Shown here piece by piece: positions 1-7,213 of a stretch of DNA of 12,658 nt (within the stretch, counting starts at the first letter, position 1; the number at the start of each line of letters is the position of its first letter). The stretch is taken from positions 1 through 12,658 of the forward strand of contig CAMLLD010000116.1 of the NCBI GenBank assembly GCA_946480785.1. The letters run 5' to 3'. This stretch comes from an uncultured Blastocatellia bacterium. GTDB taxonomy: Bacteria; Acidobacteriota; Blastocatellia; Pyrinomonadales; Pyrinomonadaceae. The position numbers were made by a program, and so were the translations under genes. A model generated the notes under the pieces. That model did not search any database. It was not told where the DNA came from and saw only the letters and a program-made list of their open reading frames with translations.

Positions 1-3000
1 CCGCCGGTAAAGTCATAACCAAACTGAAACTTTGAGACGAGATTATTCGCGCCATCGTAAACGAGGTTGGCAAAAACGAGGCCGATAATGCGGCGGTCGG
101 TGTAGACGGACGCGAGATTGTAATCCCTGAACGTGTGCCGCAGTACGGTCGTACCGTCGGCCGCGTATTCATAAACATCCTTCAGCAGGCTGAAAGAAGA
201 CGTTGGGTAATAAGCAAAAGAGGTCCGTTTGCGATTGTTGTCCGAGTCGAAGATGTTGGTTTCAGTAACCCGTGGGTTCTTCTGGTAAGTGAGGTTCTCG
301 TCGTCCTGCGTCCAGGTGATGGTGGTCCACTTCTTCGGCGTGTCAGCGGTTGCGGCCGCAACGGTGTCGTAGTGCCGGGTACCGGAGGTTAGACCCTTGC
401 GCCAGCCGGTGGTCTCGAAGATCTCTTTGTAAACCGTGTTATCAGGAAATGTGACTTTGGTCCACGCGCCAGCGGAGTCGACTGCAAACGTGGTCACGGC
501 CTCTTCACTCGTCGCGGGTTGCCCGTCGGTGTCGCCGTTCCAGCTTTGGGCCCAGTCATGACGTTCGGTGAAGCGCGGGCAGTCAGTCTGAGCGGCAGCG
601 GAATTCACGTTGTATGACGTGTAGCTCAGCAAAGAATTGTCGGGCGCGAAATGGTTGATCTTCTTCACCTGCGCAAACGCGGTGTTGTATTCGAACGTGA
701 AGTAGGAATTGTCGGCGAGAGTGACTTTCGTCAGCACCGTCACGTTACTTCCACTTGGTCCATTAACGGCGAGGCCACCACCAAATGCCGGTGATACGAA
801 CACTTCGCCATAATCAAAAGTCGCCCAGTTGTGGTTGCCTGCGGCCCACGCTTGCTGGACGTAGTGCAGATTGTTGTTCGTGTCGTAGATGAACTTCACT
901 TCGCGGCCGAGGGTATCGGTGATTTTCGTCAGGTGACCATTCGTCATGTCGTAATCCGCGGAGATGTTGTTGCCATTCCGATCGATAATCCTGGTGCAAC
1001 GATATTCGTTATTGACTGAGACTGGCGTGAACACGAACTGCGTGCCGTCAGTCGTCCGCACGATCGCACCGCTCGTGCTGTTGTCGATGAGATGCGTGTA
1101 AGTGCTGTCCTGCGACTCGTAGAGATTGCTCGTGCCGATCTGCACCATCTTCACGCGGCCGCCGGACGGCAGCACCATCAGAAACGCATTTGTTCCGGTC
1201 TGTGCGTCAGTGAAACGTTGCTGGAGTGTGGGCAAGCCGAGTTTGAAGCCCGGAGCAGGCGTGCCAAGGTCGGCATTGAACTTGATAAACGAACCGTCTT
1301 TGGTCCACACGAGGGAGTTGTAAGATAACGTCAGATTCACGTCGAGCCCGGCGCGTCCCGGCAGATTTACGATAGGCAAGTCCCAGTTAAAGTTCTGCGA
1401 ACCGAGATCTTCGCCCGGCTGGCCGGTTTCGTTGACTGGACGCGTGCGTGGGCCGCTGAAGTTTGGATCGCCGGTCGGAAAATTAGTTGCGCCGCCGCCG
1501 CCGCTGTACGGGTCGCAATCGGCGCACATCAGGTTTGCCTGAATCGGGGCCGGAGAATTCTGCGGCCGCGGCGCGGGCGTATTTCGCAACTGATCGAGAT
1601 TCGGCAAGTTTCCCGCCGGAGGGCCAGAAGAGGTTGCGGGCGGGCCGGCAAACGTCCCGCCTGGTCCATGCGGTATGCCGCCTTGCGGATCCGTGCCGCC
1701 GCCGGAGTTTCCATTGCCGTTACCATACGGCTGCAATGAGGCAAAAGCGCCGCGCGCGCTGAGCACACCACCACTCTCGACCCTGCCCGCGAGCGAAACT
1801 ACCTGTCGCGCTCCCTTGTTCAGCGCCTGGTTTATTGCGTGTGGATTCAGCCCCGGGTTAGCGGTCTTGAGCAGTCCCGCTACACCCGAAACTAATGGCG
1901 CGGCTGTGGAAGTGCCGCTCACGGTCCAGTAGCCCCCACCTTTTTGCGTGGTGAGAATGTCCACTCCCGGCGCTGCAATACTGATACTTTTGCGGCCCCA
2001 GTTGGTCCACGAAGTGAGTTGATCGAAACCATCGCTCGCCGCAACGGCGACGAGATCGGGAATCTTGAACGCTGCGGGATAATAAGAATTGCTATCAACG
2101 TCCTTCGCCGTGTTGCCGGCCGAGCAGACGACGACTACGCTACGCTGTATCGCGCGCTTGATCGCATCCTTCAGCGCCAGCGATTCGCCCGTTGTACCCC
2201 ACGAAAGATTTATGACCTGCGCGCCGTGGTCCACCGCGTAATCGATCGCTTCGATCGCCGCTGCGACATCGCCGTTTCCCGTCGAGTCGAGCACGCGCAA
2301 ACTCATCAAGCTCGCGCGCCACATAACACCAGTCACGCCAACCTGATTATTTCCCGACGCCGCGACGATACCCGCGACTGCGGTGCCGTGACCCTGTTCG
2401 TCCACGATCTCGCCTGAGTCTTCGACGAAGTCCCAGCCGTGCGGATCGCCGTTCACGGGCTTGCTGTTGGTCCACTCATTATCGGCTAGATCGGGATGCG
2501 TGAAATCGATGCCGCTGTCGACGATCGCCACGACGACATTCGTTCTGCCCGTCGTCGTTTGCCACGCGCCCGACGCTTCGATATCCGCGCCGAACTGGCC
2601 CGTTTGCCCCGTATTCTTGAGCGCCCATTGCTCGCCGAAACGCGGATCGTTCGGCGACGTGGCGAGTTGATCGGGAGCGATCAGGAAGTTTGGCTCGGCC
2701 GACTCAACCGCCGGATCCTGCATTAGTTGCAGCACCGCGTTGTCAACATCCATTCCCGACGCCAGCAACAACTTCTCGACCCCTGACTCGCCGCGCAGTG
2801 TGCGTTGCCGCCGCAGCCCATGTGCTGCGGCCATGTCGTTCTTCTGCTGCGCCGTTGGGACGCCGCGAAAACGGACCAGCACTTCGTTGGATCGGCGTGG
2901 CGCAGTTTGTTGCTGTGCTGCTGAACTACGGTTGGTACGGCGAATGGTCCTGGACCTTGGGGCGGGTATTACAGATGAGAGAAAAAGTGTCCAGCAAAAC

Positions 3001-3053
3001 AAGAGGCAGACGACGGCCTTGACGTGGGAGTTCATTCTGGGCGAGCAGCGCAT
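1..3053 (-). CDS. S8 subtilisin-like serine peptidase fused to RHS/YD-repeat region (C-terminus beyond left edge)
   Basis: The minus strand is open from 3053 to the window edge (1017 full codons plus two bases) without a stop. Residues about 8-33 form a signal peptide (VVCLLFCWTLFLSSVIPA core). Residues about 57-127 (start NEVLVRF) resemble an I9/fervidolysin-type propeptide. The peptidase follows with a complete catalytic set: Asp179 in VAIVDSGID, His222 in EQGHGTAVAG, oxyanion Asn314 in SAGN and Ser382 in GTSTAAP. Residues 442 to about 530 are a Gly/Asn/Pro-rich linker holding a CxxC (C510, C513). From about 530 come beta-rich sequence and RHS/YD-like units (for example RIIDRNGN near 689, then FIYDTNNN). 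Expected to be exported and to cleave proteins; RHS regions usually form a shell or surface filament. Start: ATG 3053 has AGGAGG four bases upstream and precedes the signal peptide. An in-frame ATG at 3179 with GGAG is an alternative. The C-terminal end and any toxin tip cannot be seen. Confidence 0.9.
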   Translation of the reverse strand, partial: MRCSPRMNSHVKAVVCLLFCWTLFLSSVIPAPRSRTIRRTNRSSAAQQQTAPRRSNEVLVRFRGVPTAQQKNDMAAAHGLRRQRTLRGESGVEKLLLASGMDVDNAVLQLMQDPAVESAEPNFLIAPDQLATSPNDPRFGEQWALKNTGQTGQFGADIEASGAWQTTTGRTNVVVAIVDSGIDFTHPDLADNEWTNSKPVNGDPHGWDFVEDSGEIVDEQGHGTAVAGIVAASGNNQVGVTGVMWRASLMSLRVLDSTGNGDVAAAIEAIDYAVDHGAQVINLSWGTTGESLALKDAIKRAIQRSVVVVCSAGNTAKDVDSNSYYPAAFKIPDLVAVAASDGFDQLTSWTNWGRKSISIAAPGVDILTTQKGGGYWTVSGTSTAAPLVSGVAGLLKTANPGLNPHAINQALNKGARQVVSLAGRVESGGVLSARGAFASLQPYGNGNGNSGGGTDPQGGIPHGPGGTFAGPPATSSGPPAGNLPNLDQLRNTPAPRPQNSPAPIQANLMCADCDPYSGGGGATNFPTGDPNFSGPRTRPVNETGQPGEDLGSQNFNWDLPIVNLPGRAGLDVNLTLSYNSLVWTKDGSFIKFNADLGTPAPGFKLGLPTLQQRFTDAQTGTNAFLMVLPSGGRVKMVQIGTSNLYESQDSTYTHLIDNSTSGAIVRTTDGTQFVFTPVSVNNEYRCTRIIDRNGNNISADYDMTNGHLTKITDTLGREVKFIYDTNNNLHYVQQAWAAGNHNWATFDYGEVFVSPAFGGGLAVNGPSGSNVTVLTKVTLADNSYFTFEYNTAFAQVKKINHFAPDNSLLSYTSYNVNSAAAQTDCPRFTERHDWAQSWNGDTDGQPATSEEAVTTFAVDSAGAWTKVTFPDNTVYKEIFETTGWRKGLTSGTRHYDTVAAATADTPKKWTTITWTQDDENLTYQKNPRVTETNIFDSDNNRKRTSFAYYPTSSFSLLKDVYEYAADGTTVLRHTFRDYNLASVYTDRRIIGLVFANLVYDGANNLVSKFQFGYDFTG

Positions 3054-3322
3054 GATCCCTCCTGCGACAACCAACGCGCTACGCAAAACTCTGCTGTAAT
3101 AAAGCAGAATTCCGGCAACCGACCCGGCCAGGATGACGAGGATAATCAGACCATTTCGAGTTTGTGAGACAGGATGCATTGCCTTTACTCCAGTTATAAG
3201 GACACAGGTTGATACAGAGCAGTCTGTAGACACACTTCGAGCGCTACCAATGGCTTGGTCTGTAGCGATGTGGCTTATGCAACTGCCAGGACCGGACCGC
3301 TTTCGTGGGAAGGATGCCGGTT

Positions 3323-3344
3323 TTGGGCCTCAGTTATGGCCCAA
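3323..3344. repeat. Inverted repeat, 7-bp stem and 8-nt loop
   Basis: TTGGGCC at 3323-3329 and GGCCCAA at 3338-3344 are perfect complements around an 8-base loop. Read on the minus strand it lies about 260 bases past the regulator stop and is followed by AAAACC, so there is no U tract. Read on the plus strand no T tract follows either. It could be a transcript-end hairpin that does not rely on a U tract or a protein-binding dyad; chance is possible. Confidence 0.35.
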
Positions 3345-3510
3345 GATGGAATTCCCGTTTATACGGTTTACCGGCGGGGATGAAAATCAGGCACAAGAGC
3401 AAAACAGGCCATCGCTTGCAAAGCTTGTGAGTAGTCGAGGAAGTATTTGTGAAAATTATTTGAGGCATTACTCACCGCCTTTGAAATCAAGTTGTACTTA
3501 GCGCAAGAGG

Positions 3511-3536
3511 GCGAGATCTCGCGACTATTAGATCTA
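3511..3536. repeat. Two neighbouring palindromes sharing AGATCT
   Basis: GCGAGATCTCGC (3511-3522) is a perfect 12-bp palindrome and TAGATCTA (3529-3536) a perfect 8-bp palindrome. Both are centred on AGATCT and their centres are 16 bases apart. They lie roughly 70-95 bases beyond the 3' end of the regulator gene. They could be binding sites for a dimeric protein; nothing links them to a known factor. Confidence 0.3.
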
Positions 3537-3604
3537 TCAATACGTCAGCCGTACTTCGTCCCTGACCTTTTTGAGGGGCGGACCAGCTACTGAGGAAGTC
3601 GCAA

Positions 3605-5482
3605 TCATTCTTCTTGCTGGTGCTCATCAATTAGGGCAATGATCGTCTCAACGAGCGATCCAATATCTTGGGGCTTGCGCAAAAACACATCTGCACCTGC
3701 TTCGCGAGCCGCTGCCTCTACGGGACTAGCCGAAAGCATCACGATCGGCGTGCGGGCGCGGTGGGGTAAGTTGCGAGCACGACGCATGAGCTCCAAGCCG
3801 TTCATTTCCGGCAAGTCGTAATCGATCAGCAATAGTTCGTAATCAGTTTCGTTAGCAATCTTGGTGAGCGCAGCGTTGCCATCAGCACACGTCTCAATTT
3901 GCCAACCTTGATCCTCAATCGTTTCCTTTATCATTCTCGCAACCATCTCATTATCTTCGACATGGAGAATTCTTATGATGCAGTCTCCACTTCCTAGAGG
4001 TGTGGCCCCAAAGAGATCGTTGGCAAGAAAAGTCACGCGCTGACCGGCTCGTATCTGCTCTAACGGCTTGAGGAGATTTCTTTGCCGAGTATTGATAATC
4101 TTTTGGAGGCCCTGAGCACTTAACTCAAAGGAGCGGGCCGCCTTTGCAATATTGCCGCCCGACTCTTTGAGTGCTCTTAGAATTTGGCGTGCTTCATGCT
4201 GACGGGCTGACTTGCGTAACGAGGTAGGCCAGTCACGCCAGAGAAGGCGAGCCCCCAAGCGCCGGAAACAGTTTTTCCGGCGTCGCAGTAGTTCCTCATT
4301 TTGGGTGTTTTCCAGCCGGTTATCAGCCCGCTCCAAAATGGTGAATAGCTCCTCGTCCGCGAGCCTATCGGGTAACAACTCAACCAGCGTCAGCCCTGCA
4401 AGGCCCGCACTCTCCAGATCATCGACTTGCTCTGCGACTTCAATAGCACGTTCGAACACCGCGAGAGCTTGATCCTCTTGATGGGTGCGGGACAGTGTCA
4501 TCCCATACGTTCTCAGCGCTTCTGCAAGAAGTGATTGCTCACCTCCCTGCTCCAACGCTTGCACTGCCACCAACGCGGACTTCTCAGCATTCTTTAGGTC
4601 GCCTTGGGCGAGAAAAAATCGAGCCCAAGTCTCGTGAACCTGGGCAAGATGAACAGTGTCTCCGAGAGACGTAAATAGAGCCTGCGCGCGCACGAGATGC
4701 TCATGCGCTTCAAAGCTCTTATCTAGTTCCAGATAAAATAGTGCGAGGTTATTCTCAACACACGCTTGATACCGTGAATGACCTGCTTCACCAAAATGGA
4801 AGCTCGCAGCATCGTATTCGAGAAGAGCGCTATCTATGTAGTCGGTGCGTTTCTGAGTAGTACCGACTCTGCGTAGCACGTTGGCGAACTCATTGTGAAA
4901 ACGTCCTTTGATGGTTGGATTGCCACTTTTTTGAAATAGTAAAGCTGCCGTCTTAAGAATATTCAAAGCATCATTCAAACGATCTGCAACCTTCTCCACC
5001 GCAGCGCTTCTCAGCAGCACTCCAGCTTTCAAATCGCCGTCCCCGTCATCGAGATGGCTCAACGCCTCGGCGAGCCAAACTCTAGCATCATCAACTGCGC
5101 CTTGACGCCAATAACAGACTGCAAGTTCGCTCTGCGCATCTGCCAGTCTTTTGACATCGTTTTGCGCTTCGAAAACGGCGATACTCTCACTGATCAGGTT
5201 CTTCGCGTCCTCTTGTGCTCCCTCAATTTGTTCGGTGCTTCCAATCCACCCAGTTAACGCACCGGCACGTAACAAGACTTCCCCCTTCACCTCTGTATCG
5301 AGTCCCTTTGTGGCAGGCCGGACACCAACCCCTTGCCACAGCTCGCCCAAAGCCTCCCGCGCCCTATCATATTTTCCCGCTTCTTCGAATTGTTTGGCGT
5401 ACCTGCAACGCATTCGCGCCCGTTCGTTTGGGGAGAGTTTTGGATCGAGGATGTGGTGAAGAAACTCTCTTGTGACGTTCAC
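3605..5482 (-). CDS. TPR / Fis-type HTH / response-regulator receiver transcription regulator
   Basis: A 625-residue cytoplasmic protein with no signal peptide. Residues about 20-390 are a helical TPR array, with repeated patterns such as A...YDRAREAL, ALAVFERAIEVAEQ and NEFANVLRR. Residues 430-468 match a Fis-type helix-turn-helix (ILRALKESGGNIAKAAR then LSAQGLQKII). Residues about 503-620 are a receiver domain: acidic pair E509/D510, phospho-acceptor D554 in LLIDYDLP, conserved K603 in FLRKP. It probably binds DNA through the HTH, with the TPR part sensing a peptide or protein and the receiver accepting phosphate from a kinase not present here. Start: GTG 5482 is the first possible start after an in-frame TAG 12 bases upstream; Shine-Dalgarno is weak (AGGT about 10 bases away). 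It diverges from the small peptide gene at 5646. The receiver at the C-terminus, after the DNA-binding part, is an uncommon order. Family assignment is good, ligand unknown. Confidence 0.88.
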   Translation of the reverse strand: MNVTREFLHHILDPKLSPNERARMRCRYAKQFEEAGKYDRAREALGELWQGVGVRPATKGLDTEVKGEVLLRAGALTGWIGSTEQIEGAQEDAKNLISESIAVFEAQNDVKRLADAQSELAVCYWRQGAVDDARVWLAEALSHLDDGDGDLKAGVLLRSAAVEKVADRLNDALNILKTAALLFQKSGNPTIKGRFHNEFANVLRRVGTTQKRTDYIDSALLEYDAASFHFGEAGHSRYQACVENNLALFYLELDKSFEAHEHLVRAQALFTSLGDTVHLAQVHETWARFFLAQGDLKNAEKSALVAVQALEQGGEQSLLAEALRTYGMTLSRTHQEDQALAVFERAIEVAEQVDDLESAGLAGLTLVELLPDRLADEELFTILERADNRLENTQNEELLRRRKNCFRRLGARLLWRDWPTSLRKSARQHEARQILRALKESGGNIAKAARSFELSAQGLQKIINTRQRNLLKPLEQIRAGQRVTFLANDLFGATPLGSGDCIIRILHVEDNEMVARMIKETIEDQGWQIETCADGNAALTKIANETDYELLLIDYDLPEMNGLELMRRARNLPHRARTPIVMLSASPVEAAAREAGADVFLRKPQDIGSLVETIIALIDEHQQEE

Positions 5483-5589
5483 TGTGTGAGACTACCTTTC
5501 GTTAACCCAACCCTGTTTCGCTGCGGGGATTACACCAAAGATGCGATGTTAAGATGCCTTCCTAAAAGCAACCGGGAGAACTTTTTTAG

Positions 5590-5618
5590 GGAACGGTCCA
5601 TCGCTGTTCCTTAGAACA
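5590..5618. promoter_or_regulatory. GAAC/GTTC dyads in the divergent control region
   Basis: The 163-base gap between the divergent regulator and peptide genes holds three GAAC-type half-sites: GGAAC at 5590-5594, GTTCC at 5606-5610 and GAACA at 5614-5618. TGTTC-CTTA-GAACA (5605-5618) is a perfect dyad. GGAAC and GTTCC form a second, wider dyad. The cluster lies 28-56 bases upstream of the peptide start codon, where an operator or promoter would be expected. It is a candidate site for the adjacent HTH regulator. I could not place convincing -35/-10 boxes for either gene. Confidence 0.35.
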
Positions 5619-5645
5619 CATAAGTCTACTTTTGGAGAAAAGACC

Positions 5646-5873
5646 ATGAACAACTTACAAAAACTCTGCGCAGCAGTGACCTTAACCTTTGCGCTATTTC
5701 TGCCGGTGATGGCTGGTGAAATCACCACTATGGCCGTGCCACCGCCGCCGCCTTCGAACTCTACCGTGGCGACCGAGCCAAACGTCAGTAATGAAATACA
5801 AAGCCCGTCCGAATCAGACATTCTGATTAGCAACGCCACTTTGACGATCCTGCAATTGCTATCGGTGTTCTAA
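5646..5873 (+). CDS. Small secreted Pro-rich peptide precursor (75 aa), divergent from TPR regulator
   Basis: A short gene with a good ribosome site (GGAG at 5634-5637, eight bases before the ATG). Residues 1-23 are a typical signal peptide: Lys6, a hydrophobic core and a cleavage site after PVMA, leaving a mature chain that begins GEITT. The mature part, about 52 residues, has five prolines in a row (PPPPP, about residues 32-36), then a polar Ser/Thr/Asn/Glu-rich stretch, and ends in a hydrophobic tail (ILISNATLTILQLLSVF) directly at the stop. It has no cysteine in the mature part and no membrane anchor other than the hydrophobic tail. It diverges from the TPR-HTH-receiver regulator with only 163 bases between start codons. 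It might be a signalling propeptide sensed by that TPR protein, or a small envelope protein. I do not recognise a named family and do not assign a function. Confidence 0.8.
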   Translation: MNNLQKLCAAVTLTFALFLPVMAGEITTMAVPPPPPSNSTVATEPNVSNEIQSPSESDILISNATLTILQLLSVF

Positions 5874-6260
5874 CGGCTCGTCGAGGCTGCGAACCGTCAT
5901 AGCCGAGGCGCTGACACAGGCGCGGCGGAGCGGTAAAGGTGTGTCCAGTGCGGCTCGGCTACCCTGGGAGTCGGGTGAGAAACCGGAAGCGCGAGCGTAA
6001 ACCCGCTACATAAGCTGACGCAATAGATTTCCGAAAAAAAACTATTTTCCAATATGCGAAAATAAAGGGCTTTTTGACCTCTACAACGTTTGTTGTCGAT
6101 CACAGGATTCAGGGAGGTACTAGAAAGGATATTACTTTGATGGATTCGGTAGTCAGTTAATGATGTTGCCCCCGTACATGCCGTTCTCAATTTTTTCGTC
6201 ACAAATCGCCCTGCGTGGTGTTTCTACTTTGAAAGCTCAAAGTCCTACCGGAGGTCTGTT
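5874..6260. other. Non-coding stretch with hairpins and a GC-rich repeat-like patch
   Basis: The first half (about 5930-6025) is GC-rich and looks like an interspersed repeat or structured transcript end: it contains AACCGGAAGCGCGAGCG enclosed by CGGGT (5972-5976) and ACCCG (6001-6005). The second half is AT-rich with runs of A and T. A 34-codon frame (6160-6264) that ends by overlapping the next ATG is present but has no ribosome site, so I do not call it. The promoter of the 6261 gene should lie here; TTGACC at 6074-6079 is a possible -35, but no good -10 follows at the right distance. Confidence 0.4.
6043..6064 (+). repeat. AT-rich hairpin (7-bp stem, 8-nt loop)
   Basis: TATTTTC (6043-6049) pairs perfectly with GAAAATA (6058-6064). 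It is preceded by a run of eight A and followed shortly by a TTTTT run at 6072-6076. It lies about 170 bases after the small peptide gene stop and may help end that transcript, though the low GC of the stem makes it a poor classical terminator. Confidence 0.3.
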
Positions 6261-7190
6261 ATGAGAAAAATGATGAGGCGCGTGGTGTTGGGTGTGATGG
6301 TGGCCGGTTTGGCGCTGGCGGGTTGGGTAACGGCCTCCCGGGTCGAAGCTCGCAATCCAGTAAACAGCGTCCTGGCACAGAGCACGTCGAACGGTACCTG
6401 GACGGCCAACGTTGAAAAAGATTCCAAAATCAACCTCAGTTTTGAACGACGCAGCGATAAGGGCGGCCGAAACCAGAATGGACAAACTTTCGATTTCGCT
6501 GATTTCCAGGGCCTCAGCCGCGAACAAGCCGTCAACGGCGGACCCGTCAGTTTCAGTCTCGTACGCGAAGCCGGCCGCATCGACTGCGAAGGCACTTTTC
6601 AAAACGGCAAAGGCTCCGGCACATATCGTTTTACACCCAACGCTTCCTTTGTCTCGGCCATGAAGAGCCGCGGCTTCGATTTCTCCAACAACCGCAACGG
6701 CGACGAGGACGACACTGATGACAGACTCTTCGCCGCGACCGTGCTCAACGTCACCACCGCGCTCGCCGACGATCTCGCCTCCGCCACCTCCGCCAAACTT
6801 GGAACCGAAGACCTTTTCAAAGCCGCAATCTTCCACATCGACTCGAAATTTATCCGCGAGATGAAGGCGAGCGGTTACAAACTCACCTTCGAAGATCTCG
6901 TGAAGGCGCGCATCTTCAAAATCGATCCGGAGTTCGCGCAGCAAGTCGCGCAGATGGGCTTCGAGAAGGAGCCGTTTGAAAATCTGGTGAAGATGAAGAT
7001 CTTCAAAGTGACGCCGGAGTTCATCACGGAAATGCGCAACGAAGGCTTGTCGAACCTCCAGATCGAAGACCTCGTGAAGCTGCGTATCTTCAAGATCGAT
7101 GTCGACTTCATTCGCCAGGCGAAGTCAGAAGGCGTGCCCATCGAAGTTGAAAAACTGGTCGAGCGTCGCATCGGCGTCGCCCGCCGTTAA
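6261..7190 (+). CDS. Secreted protein with four 28-29-residue repeats, BlaR1/M56 C-terminal-like
   Basis: A 309-residue exported protein: signal peptide or single membrane anchor at about residues 5-25 (VVLGVMVAGLALAGW). GGAGG at 6250-6254 lies six bases before the ATG. Residues about 42-145 form a beta-rich domain with GTWTANV near its start, and GRIDCEGTF and GSGTYRF later. From residue 183 four repeats follow, each with the pattern E-D/N-L-V-K-x-x-I-F-K-I/V-x-x-x-F-x-x-x-x-x-x-x-G; they start at 183, 211, 240 and 269, and a cut-short fifth at 297 ends the protein. From memory, both parts resemble the periplasmic end of BlaR1/M56 antirepressor-like proteins of Acidobacteria, but here the membrane metallopeptidase part is absent. 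A role in protein contacts in the periplasm is an inference. Acidic stretch GDEDDTDD lies just before the repeats. No enzyme motif is seen. Confidence 0.85.
   Translation: MRKMMRRVVLGVMVAGLALAGWVTASRVEARNPVNSVLAQSTSNGTWTANVEKDSKINLSFERRSDKGGRNQNGQTFDFADFQGLSREQAVNGGPVSFSLVREAGRIDCEGTFQNGKGSGTYRFTPNASFVSAMKSRGFDFSNNRNGDEDDTDDRLFAATVLNVTTALADDLASATSAKLGTEDLFKAAIFHIDSKFIREMKASGYKLTFEDLVKARIFKIDPEFAQQVAQMGFEKEPFENLVKMKIFKVTPEFITEMRNEGLSNLQIEDLVKLRIFKIDVDFIRQAKSEGVPIEVEKLVERRIGVARR
6807..7148 (+). repeat. Four in-frame ~84-87-bp coding repeats
   Basis: The coding region for residues 183-296 of the secreted protein consists of four units of 28, 29, 29 and 28 codons. Shared positions include LVK, IFK(I/V), a Phe five residues later and a Gly near the unit end. 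The DNA copies have diverged, so this is an old protein-level duplication and not a recent tandem array. Confidence 0.75.
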
Positions 7191-7213
7191 CGCGGCCACC
7201 GCTGCACGCAAAC

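Larger units (their letters stand above)
3054..3604. other. Non-coding stretch between the peptidase start and the regulator end
   Basis: No convincing gene is seen here. The part from 3054 to 3179 can be read as an in-frame N-terminal extension of the peptidase and contains a hydrophobic stretch, so it may be coding. The remainder is more AT-rich than the flanks and carries a 7-bp inverted repeat (3323-3344) and two short palindromes (3511-3522, 3529-3536). It must hold the upstream control region of the peptidase and the 3' end of the regulator transcript. I see no hairpin followed by a T tract in the orientation of the regulator. Confidence 0.5.

Noticed and set aside
3334..3468. 44-codon minus-strand frame with a hydrophobic middle
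   Set aside because: Only a weak, too-close ribosome-like sequence, and it ends inside the 7-bp inverted repeat. It could be a small membrane peptide but nothing beyond the hydrophobic run supports it.
3133..3501. 122-codon plus-strand open frame in the non-coding gap
   Set aside because: No ribosome site, no signal or domain, and it overlaps the upstream region of the peptidase gene. Composition looks non-coding.
6160..6264. 34-codon plus-strand frame whose TGA overlaps the ATG of the secreted repeat protein
   Set aside because: The overlap is suggestive of a leader peptide, but there is no ribosome site and no recognisable sequence character.
6237..6944. 235-codon minus-strand open frame
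   Set aside because: Antisense of the secreted repeat protein, which has a ribosome site, a signal peptide and repeats; the antisense product shows none.
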